13,264 nt of DNA from Nephromyces sp. MM_2019 (lineage: Eukaryota > Apicomplexa > Aconoidasida > Nephromycida). Every line of letters starts with the position of its first letter. The stretch's first letter is position 1. The stretch lies in assembly GCA_015657535.1 (NCBI GenBank), contig JADHZB010001216.1:1-13264 (forward strand), read 5' to 3'. Under the pieces are notes generated by a model that worked only from the letters and a program-made list of their open reading frames with translations, was not told the DNA's origin and searched no databases. The translations under genes were made by a program, and so were the position numbers. Shown here in pieces: positions 8,567 to 13,264 of the stretch.

Positions 8567-10349
8567 TTAAAGTATGAACTCCTGGCCCTCGTGAATGTCG
8601 CCGATGCATCTTTCACTCTCTCCCACTCCATAATTGGGGTCTGCCAGGGGAGGAAAAAATGAAAAAAATTCGCATTAAAGAGGTTCAAAATGTACAAAGT
8701 ATACGAGAAGTTGCTCGTATGAAGAAAGCAGAGACAGCAAAGTATTGAATATAAAAAGTAGAAAGAAGCTGCAGAAAAACTCTTCATCTTCGCGTCACAC
8801 AAAAAAGGCAGCAGAAAACCTATTCATCTTCACGCGATTTCACAGCCACCTCCAATCATGTAATCATAGTCCACACATGCACACAGAGAAATTCGCATAC
8901 CAAATAGCTGCCAGATAAAGTTTACCGTCAAATTGTCAGCATCGCTTTGGCCAACTTCCAAACGTTGTTTCTTCATGACTGTTTCTGCACACACAAGCGC
9001 CACACAGTAAAATGAGACTCCAAATCAGGAAAGACTCATTCTCCTCTCGATTAAGCATTCCACATACACCCCCCAAATTACCTCCTCATTTAGCATTCCA
9101 CACACACCCCCACATCATCCCAGATTTCTCTGAATAAATTGCTGCTTCTACAGCTATTCAGCACAAGAAATCGCCTTTATTGCTATCCTGACATCATTCT
9201 TCCTGTGTGTGTCAAAGCTCAGAGCAGCAGTTTTGCAGGAGATTTTTCACAATAAAAGATGAACAAGCTCAATTTCAGCATCCCCAACCCCCTGCACACC
9301 AGATTAAGGGCTTCTATTAAAATACGCACAAAGCTTTAAAGAGCTGCAGCAAAGAGAAATCTCCAGCTCAAGCTTCAGACCTCAAAAAAATACGGCGAAA
9401 TGAACTTTTCTTACAAGAAGTTTCACACTAAAGACAACACACCAAATGATGGTTTTGGAAGCGGGAAAAACAGAGATTTTTCAACCATTTCTTGATCCTT
9501 TCGGAAGCGCTTTTTGAGGTTATGTAGATTTCCAACAAAGAGCACATACCCAGAGTTAAATACTAAAGCACACACAAATTCACCTATTGACGTCCATAAA
9601 TACAAAATTCAGCCACTTACGTCTCACAGCAGCATCGTGCGCATGATTCTGAGAAGTCTCTGATTCTTTAAAGATATCCCTCTAAAAGCAGCGGAATTAT
9701 TATTTTTCTTCGATAACAGAACATAATTGTCTTTCGCGCAAAAAAAAGAATCAAATTATTCATAAGCTGATCAAATCTCCACTTTTTGAGCCTACCCACA
9801 GTCTCAACACTGATAAAAAAATGCAACGAAAACAAGAATACGCAATTTTCCCGCCTTGAAACAACCGATAAAATCTTTTAAAAAAATTTTCCTGAGAAGA
9901 TGAGGGGAAGTTTCATCGCAAAGCCTTCTTGGGGTGAACAAAAATTTCTTCATGTCGGTATTTATTCAAAACTTTAGCGAGAATCAGGCATACGAAAAAA
10001 GCATCAAAAGGGCGGCACAAACCCTGAAGCAGTATAAGTAAAAAAAAGGGATATTCTCGGCAGAAAAAGTTAGATGCGGGAGGACTGCAATTATATCAGC
10101 ATGAGTTGAAAAAGATCCAAAAATGGCAAGAATCTTCACAAAAACAGCTAAACACTGCCAAAAACTTCAACTGTCTTCACATAAGCAGCCCGGAACAGCT
10201 AAAAACTGCAAAATATCTTCACAAAATCAGCTACACTTAATCTTCAATCCCAGAGGAAGTAATCATCGCAAAAATAGCTATCTACTAACCTTCACAGGTT
10301 CTGCTCTAGAAAATCCACCGCTGAAAACTACAAAATTGTTATCCTCCAT
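8567..10349 (-). CDS. Seven-exon gene, 174-residue protein of unknown function
   Basis: Exons on the minus strand: 10290-10349 (ATG start, MEDNNFVVFSGGFSRAEPVK), 9994-10023, 9796-9891, 9621-9681, 9443-9562, 8901-8984 and 8567-8640 (stop TAA at 8567-8569). Introns are 266, 102, 114, 58, 458 and 260 nt. Donors are GTTAGT, GTATGC, GTAGGC, GTAAGT, GTGTGT and GTATGC, and every acceptor is a CAG or TAG after a pyrimidine tract. The six junctions fall in phases 0, 0, 0, 1, 1 and 1, and all match. The predicted protein starts with an aromatic/basic segment (residues 25-45, including FFENFFKRFYRLF), then a hydrophobic stretch with Cys50 and Cys53 (IAYSCFRCIFLSVLRLW, 46-62) that could be a single membrane or amphipathic helix, a basic helix (LKKRFRKDQEMVEKS, about 97-111), and an acidic Gly-rich tail ending EGQEFIL. 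No signal peptide is evident and I recognise no family. Exon 2 could instead start at TTGCAG (10084), but TCTAAC and a T-rich tract there look like a branch site and intron end. The gene is divergent from the isomerase gene. Confidence 0.72.
8771..8848. repeat. 40-bp imperfect tandem duplication
   Basis: GCAGAAAAACTCTTCATCTTCGCG (from 8771) is repeated with changes from 8811 as GCAGAAAACCTATTCATCTTCACGCG. It lies wholly within the last intron of the seven-exon gene (8641-8900). Confidence 0.8.
9041..9118. repeat. 38-bp imperfect tandem duplication
   Basis: Two copies of a unit with AGCATTCCACA(T/C)ACACCCCC, the GCATTCCA cores being at 9055 and 9093. It lies within the 458-nt intron of the seven-exon gene (8985-9442) and reads as a G/T-rich block on the sense strand. 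Confidence 0.8.
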
Positions 10350-10476
10350 GTCGGGGAAATTTTCGGGAACATTTTATTAAAATTAACTTCCCTCCTCATC
10401 TGCAGAAAGCAAAACAGCAACGGGAATCACACATGAAAAAAAATTGGTACAAACCCGCAAATTAACTCCAAAATGC

Positions 10477-10559
10477 GAGTGTGCGTGGGTGTGTGTGTGC
10501 GTGTGTGAGAGTGCGTGGGTGTGAGTGTGCGTGTACGCGTATGCGTGTATGTGTGTGCG
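10477..10559. repeat. TG/CG-rich microsatellite with 30-bp internal duplication
   Basis: GAGTGTGCGTGGGTGTG at 10477 recurs as GAGAGTGCGTGGGTGTG at 10507, followed by further GTGTGCG variants. Alternating purine-pyrimidine tracts of this kind can adopt Z-DNA; that is a property of the sequence class and is not shown here. Further TG interruptions continue to about 10700. Confidence 0.9.
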
Positions 10560-11361
10560 GTATGTTCAGCTTTGCGTGTATGTGCTACTATGAACTAGTC
10601 AGTTTGTATTGGTGTGCACATTTTTCCATAGAAGTGTGCGTGCATTTCCCTGCATATGTGTGTGTGCATTGCACTATTGACTTGTGTGTGTGCATCTCTC
10701 CGTATATGTGCATATGTATATTCCCCACAAATTTACCTACTGTGAACCCAAAATTGGCAGTTTTTACAATTTTCTTCACAAATGTTCTCAAAGCTGTAAA
10801 GAAATGTTCGTATTTCACCCAAATTTTCTACCACAGCAGATATAACATAAAGCAGCAGTTTAGCATACAAACTAGAGTTGATAGTACTGGAAAGACTGCA
10901 TTAGTGGAGATCAGAGCAAGAAAAACTGTAAGTCTTGAGGTTTTGAAGGTCTATATTATTCGCTTAAAAATTGAAGAAAGTGGAAGAGAAACATGCGAGT
11001 AGAGAAAAGGCAGCGGAAGGAAAAACAGGAAAAAAATCTCCTGAAAATGTGAGAAAAAAAGGTAAGAAGATGGAGAAAACATGCCAAAAGATGAAAAAGC
11101 AGATAAAATGTGAAAAAAAGGCAGATGGCTGCTTTTTCTGATTAGTACTCATCTTCTTGGCTTCTCTCTTTTGCTATCGTAAAATTCTCAAGGAGAGTTT
11201 GCATGTTTTTCCAGTTGATTTTGCCTGTGTATTGATAAAAAGTTTACTCTTGATGATAGCAAACAGCAGGCAACTTACTCTAGTCGCAACTCTAGAATTA
11301 GATATGCTGAGATATATATGTATATCTATTTCTCTATTTATAGATATCAATGAATATATCA

Positions 11362-11460
11362 ATCTCTAGATCTCTCTATTGCGCTCTAGCTCTCTCTATT
11401 CCGCTCTATCTCTCTGGATCTTTATCTTTAACTCTCTATCTCTAGGTCTCTCTCTATCTG
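11362..11460. repeat. CTCTCTAT-rich pyrimidine tract
   Basis: An imperfect run of TCTCTCTAT, TCTAGATCTC and GCTCTATCTC units, about 100 bp, strongly pyrimidine on the plus strand. It is followed directly by a TG run (11462-11484). Mirror-like homopyrimidine tracts can form triplex; no direct evidence here. Confidence 0.85.
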
Positions 11461-12174
11461 AGGTGTGTGCGTGTGTGTGCGTATCAGCTTCATTATTGAA
11501 CTACTAGCAAATAGTGCCGCTGGTCTCTTTACTCACCTTCACCCCTTAGAAATCGCAATATTCTCTCCTCTAATAGCCTCCTAGCAACTCTCTCCTAAAA
11601 GCTACTTCCTCCTCTGCAAAACATCCAGCAAATATAAAATAAAAAAATGTCTGCTTTTTTCTGAAACTAAAGGATGTAAGTAATCATCCTGGGAATTGAT
11701 TTGTCGCTCAACTTCTTGCTCATGAAGAGGATAATTTGATTTCCGCTACTTTGCATGATTTTTTGGGATTTGGGATGTTTTTTTTTGTGTTTTTCGGTGA
11801 GTGTTGTGGTATTTTTGGGTCTATAAGTGCTTTTCCGCTGTTTTCCGGTGTTTTTGAGGAAATCAAAGAAAAGCTTTCCCCCCCCTTTTCATGCGCATTG
11901 GTGCCTTTACGGCTAAAAAAGTAATATATACCTCTCTCCCTCGCTACTCTATCTCTCCCTGGTCCTCTTTTATTTATCATCACTTTCTGTTAAATTTCCA
12001 TCGAAAACAGCGCAAAGTTCATAGCTTCGCCTCCTCCCATCCAATCGCTTTTTGAACACGAATTTTTCATGTGTGTGCGGAATGACACACACTCACAATT
12101 TTTACTATGCCCCCACATCTTCCGCTGTTTCCACAGATTTAACCCAACGCAGCTGAGACCTCTGAATCAGTTTT

Positions 12175-12242
12175 AAAGTAAGGAAAACCTCCTCTTCTTC
12201 ATCATTTCAAAGTAAGAAAAACCTCTTCCTCCTCCTCTTAGA
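12175..12242. repeat. 34-bp tandem duplication upstream of the isomerase ATG
   Basis: AAAGTAAGGAAAACCTCCTC (12175) is repeated from 12209 as AAAGTAAGAAAAACCTCTTC. It lies 70-135 bp before the start codon, in the promoter or 5' leader. Both copies carry GTAAG, which looks like a splice donor, so a spliced leader exon cannot be excluded. Confidence 0.8.
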
Positions 12243-12285
12243 AGCTTCCCTCCAAAACCTTTACCCCCCACTTATCCCCCCTCAG

Positions 12286-12308
12286 TTCACACACGCACAC
12301 ACACACAG
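12286..12308 (+). repeat. CA-rich tract immediately before the isomerase ATG
   Basis: TTCACACACGCACACACACACAG ends two bases before ATG and is almost certainly in the 5' untranslated leader. The start context, GAAATGGCT, has a purine at -3 and G at +4, which favours this ATG. Confidence 0.85.
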
Positions 12309-12310
12309 AA

Positions 12311-12461
12311 ATGGCTGGAACCCAACCCGTTAAACTGCAGCAACTTCCCGTCTACAGTGAACTGCAAGATTTGGCGAAAACACTACGCTCTCATGGTGTT
12401 CGCCTAGAGCAGCTGCTAAAGGATGAAGCTCGTTGTGATGCTCTTATAAAGAAGGGAGAAG
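12311..12461 (+). CDS. GPI: Glucose-6-phosphate isomerase, exon 1 (partial gene)
   Basis: The exon encodes 50 residues plus one base and ends at a clean GAAG|GTAAGC donor (phase 1). The N-terminus MAGTQPVKLQQLPVYSELQ is followed by a helix and the segment LEQLLKDEARCDALI. From family knowledge, cytosolic isomerases of plants and apicomplexans have a helix and then an LRDLm-D-NRC-like motif before the conserved FDG...LD(Y/F)SRQ segment; the order and spacing fit, and the exon stops just where that segment should begin. The enzyme interconverts glucose-6-phosphate and fructose-6-phosphate in cytosolic glycolysis. Catalytic residues lie in later exons outside the window, so the assignment rests on the N-terminal part only. 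GC content is near half, clearly above the flanks, as expected of coding sequence. It is divergent from the minus-strand seven-exon gene. Confidence 0.62.
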
Positions 12462-12759
12462 GTAAGCGAGGGAATGAGCTGCTTCTTCAATGTATTTAAT
12501 ATACTTTAGCTCATAAAAACCTGCTTATCATTCCTTACTCTGTAGGAATATATATGTGCTGTCTCATCAAAAGGCAACTTCTAGGTGTTTTGCTGTGTTC
12601 ATTTGTCCATACTTTAGTGTGTGAAGCGAAGGAAATTGCCTTTTGTTGTTGCAGAGTGAACTTGTTGGAAGGAGGTGTTTTCTCAATAGCTGTGCGAAGA
12701 AAGGGGCTTTGTAGGGTGTGTTATTTGAAGTTGGTGTGTGTGTGTGTGGCTGTGGGCGC

Positions 12760-12825
12760 GATTTTGTGGGTCTGTGGGTATGATTTTGTGGGTATATGAG
12801 CGTGATTATGTAGGAATATGTGTGT
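12760..12825. repeat. 22-bp tandem repeat, three copies
   Basis: GATTTTGTGGGT-type units start at 12760 and 12782, and a diverged GATTATGTAGGA unit at 12804, each 22 bp apart. The array follows a (TG)n run at 12734-12748 and lies within the isomerase intron. Confidence 0.85.
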
Positions 12826-13246
12826 ATATGTGCTAGTGCTTGTAATTGTGTCCAACTATTTATTCTTGTGTAAATCGGTGCGTGTATGCTTGTGTGTCTG
12901 CATATCGGTATCTGCGCGTTTATTTCTATCTTCTGTTTGTGTTTTTGTTTTCTCGTGCACCCCCATATGCCTGCGAATGCACTTAGCTGAGTATCAGAGT
13001 GGCAGTTGGTGCATTACTGTTTGTAGCTGAATTTCTTCAAGATTTCTGTAAGTAGGTTGAGCTGCTCTCATTTAAGGGAAATTCCTATATTTCATGCACA
13101 CAAGTGAAGAGACGTGTGTGCGAAGATTGAGCTGCTCTGATTGTCTACGTCGAGTATTTCTCCTCCCGTTTGTTTTTTTTAAATACTTCTTTGGCAGGAA
13201 GGTGTGCGAATGGGTACAAACTTGTGGGCATTATATAGTGGAAATG

Positions 13247-13264
13247 CACACACACACACACACA
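13247..13264. repeat. CA microsatellite at window end
   Basis: An uninterrupted CA run reaches the last base and probably continues outside. It is the reverse of the TG bias in the rest of this intron. Confidence 0.9.

Larger units (their letters stand above)
10350..12310. promoter_or_regulatory. Divergent intergenic region between the two firm genes
   Basis: About 2 kb separates the ATG of the minus-strand seven-exon gene from the ATG of the plus-strand isomerase gene, so it should hold both promoters and 5' leaders. I see no TATA box or named operator that I would defend. It contains TG-rich (10477-10559), A/G-rich (about 10975-11130), CT-rich (11362-11460) and T/C-rich (11500-12300) segments. 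Open frames here (for example plus 10481-11002 and minus 11720-11983) follow simple sequence and lack coding character. Transcription start sites cannot be placed from the sequence alone. Confidence 0.5.
12462..13264 (+). other. First intron of the isomerase gene, running off the window
   Basis: It begins GTAAGC and stays G/T-rich to the window end. I looked for an exon continuing in phase 1 with the conserved LD(Y/F)S motif and found none, so the intron is at least 803 nt. Open frames at 12554-12799 and 12818-13030 are TG-repeat translations rich in Cys and Val and are not taken as coding. A CA run occupies the last bases (13247-13264). Confidence 0.6.

Noticed and set aside
9301..9400. Minus-strand segment LKLELEISLCC as an extra exon of the seven-exon gene
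   Set aside because: It has an AG before it but no usable donor in frame, and neighbouring exons already join in phase without it.
10123..10380. Plus-strand ORF of 85 codons
   Set aside because: Antisense to exon 1 and intron 1 of the seven-exon minus-strand gene; its KTAKHCQKL-like repeats come from imperfect CTTCACA...CAGCTAAAAACTGC duplications.
10481..11002. Plus-strand ORF of 173 codons, the longest in the window
   Set aside because: Its first third translates a TG microsatellite (Val/Cys/Arg repeats) and the rest has no motif and no credible start context.
12554..13030. Two plus-strand ORFs after isomerase exon 1
   Set aside because: Cys/Val-rich translations of TG repeats in the intron; neither continues the isomerase sequence in phase 1.

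Overview
The window is eukaryotic nuclear DNA. Long open reading frames are absent, A+T is high, CA/TG and CT simple repeats are scattered throughout, short tandem repeats are common, and the credible protein-coding pieces are short exons bounded by GT...AG introns. The best clue to the organism is the first exon of a glucose-6-phosphate isomerase-like gene near the right edge. Its N-terminus fits the plant/apicomplexan branch of that family, and the CA-rich leader directly before the ATG together with TG-rich introns is what I would expect of a coccidian apicomplexan (Eimeria-like). That taxonomic guess is an inference with modest support, and the A+T content is higher than I would expect for most coccidia. 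I see no bacterial operon, Shine-Dalgarno pattern, rRNA, tRNA, CRISPR array, transposase or viral gene. Layout, left to right: 1-92 is a 32-bp tandem repeat. 93-2000 has no gene I can support. 2002-2789 and 3468-3696 (both minus) contain short segments with matching splice sites and reading phases that may be exons; both are tentative. 3781-4080 is a locally GC-richer block with an open minus frame of uncertain status, followed by a 29-bp tandem repeat (4096-4240). 4250-7150 is mostly unexplained, with one possible plus-strand exon at 4891-5001. 7153-7931 (minus) carries the 3' part of a second gene, with a 42-bp tandem repeat lying in its probable intron. 8567-10349 (minus) is the best result: a complete seven-exon gene of 174 codons that I assembled by hand, where every junction has a GT donor, an AG acceptor and a matching phase. 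10350-12310 is a divergent intergenic region with TG and CT microsatellites. 12311-12461 is exon 1 of the isomerase gene on the plus strand, and the rest of the window is its TG-rich first intron. The two firm genes diverge from the 10.35-12.31 kb region. Base-composition skew follows this: left of about 10.4 kb the plus strand is rich in A and C, and to the right it is rich in T and G, so introns tend to be T/G-rich on the transcribed sense strand. I found no clear novel defence, mobile or regulatory system. The points of real interest are the multi-exon gene that has no long ORF to reveal it, the transcription-linked strand skew, and several minisatellites, one of them intronic.
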